Below, piece by piece: positions 63,926-64,000 of a DNA stretch of 64,000 nt (position 1 is its first letter; each line of letters starts with the position of its first letter). The DNA lies in NCBI GenBank assembly GCA_027494165.1, contig JAOSJM010000005.1, positions 558,001 to 622,000 of the forward strand, written 5' to 3'. The stretch comes from Acidimicrobiia bacterium. Lineage in GTDB: Bacteria; Actinomycetota; Acidimicrobiia; IMCC26256; JAOSJM01. Made by a program: the position numbers and the translations under genes. The notes under the pieces were generated by a model that saw only the letters and a program-made list of their open reading frames with translations, was not told the DNA's origin and searched no databases.

Positions 63926-64000
63926 GTGAGACCACGGTTCTCGACCGTCGACGACGTCCTCCTCGCCGGGCGTCACTGGCTCACCGAGCCACCGCCCCTC
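63926..64000 (+). CDS. 5' end of an unidentified gene, cut by window edge
   Basis: The GTG at 63926 after GGGGG opens V-R-P-R-F-S-T-V-D-D-V-L-L-A-G-R-H-W-L-T-E, with no stop before 64000. FSTVDDVLLAGR resembles the start of MoxR-type AAA+ ATPases, but 25 residues are not enough to decide. Confidence 0.4.
   Translation, partial: MRPRFSTVDDVLLAGRHWLTEPPPL

Noticed and set aside
1-64000. tRNA or rRNA genes, including a tRNA attachment site for the element
   Set aside because: No cloverleaf or rRNA-like stretch was recognised and both element ends lie in hyuB coding sequence.

Overview
The window is 64 kb of very GC-rich bacterial chromosome. An actinobacterium, most likely of class Acidimicrobiia, is my inference from several signs: heavy G/C-ending codon use, GTG starts, GTGA/ATGA gene overlaps, leaderless-looking promoters, an F420-type LLM oxidoreductase, a WS/DGAT acyltransferase, an IclR gene divergent from leuCD, and secreted hydrolases carrying 42-residue 'GYWLVA-DGGIF-FGDA' repeats. 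No rRNA, tRNA or CRISPR array was seen.

Region 1 (1-4176) is host DNA: the 5' end of an AbrB-type antitoxin gene, a methyltransferase/alpha-beta hydrolase pair whose hydrolase lacks both catalytic Ser and His, a TPR-LuxR regulator, and the orphaned 3' end of a hydantoinase/oxoprolinase B gene (hyuB). Region 2 (about 4176-19694) is a 15.5-kb integrative element inserted inside hyuB by a large serine integrase. Joining the two junctions gives a 48-bp near-palindromic attP with a central GT, and the element supplies a replacement hyuB 3' end. Its cargo is defence-like: a DUF5343 + Swt1-type HEPN pair, a D12 adenine methylase with a putative restriction nuclease, and a three-gene TIR-like/membrane-protein/small-protein operon. 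Its integrase and MobF relaxase are broken, and it carries IS256, IS3, IS30 (inside IS3) and IS21 insertions. Two perfect 72-bp tandem units at the right junction look like scars of repeated integration.

Region 3 (19.7-34.9 kb) is core metabolism: hyuB/hyuA, a degenerate response-regulator-like protein, an IclR regulator with its operator inside its own promoter, leuC-leuD, a DUF2007 gene, rsgA, a GAF-GGDEF diguanylate cyclase, a methyltransferase, leuA with a leaderless Leu-Leu-Leu leader peptide and attenuator-like hairpins, serA, and an aspartate-type aminotransferase. Branched-chain amino acid and serine synthesis are therefore clustered.

Region 4 (35-64 kb) is general chromosome: D-Ala-D-Ala carboxypeptidase, enoyl-CoA hydratase, DEAD-box helicase, SDR, endonuclease/exonuclease/phosphatase protein, secreted GH73-like and SGNH proteins with 42-aa repeats, YihY, an amino-acid dehydrogenase, LLM oxidoreductase, a cyclic-2,3-diphosphoglycerate-synthetase-like GTPase, two paralogous MMPL/RND transporters, an acyltransferase-3, a CoA-transferase, a primase-polymerase with HIRAN-like modules, a WS/DGAT acyltransferase, an esterase, RNase D and a membrane protein.

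Caution: at least a dozen conserved genes (leuA, hyuA, hyuB, rsgA, enoyl-CoA hydratase and others) contain single-base frameshifts, mostly at G or C runs. This looks like sequencing or assembly error, so 'broken' calls in the window should be read with that in mind.
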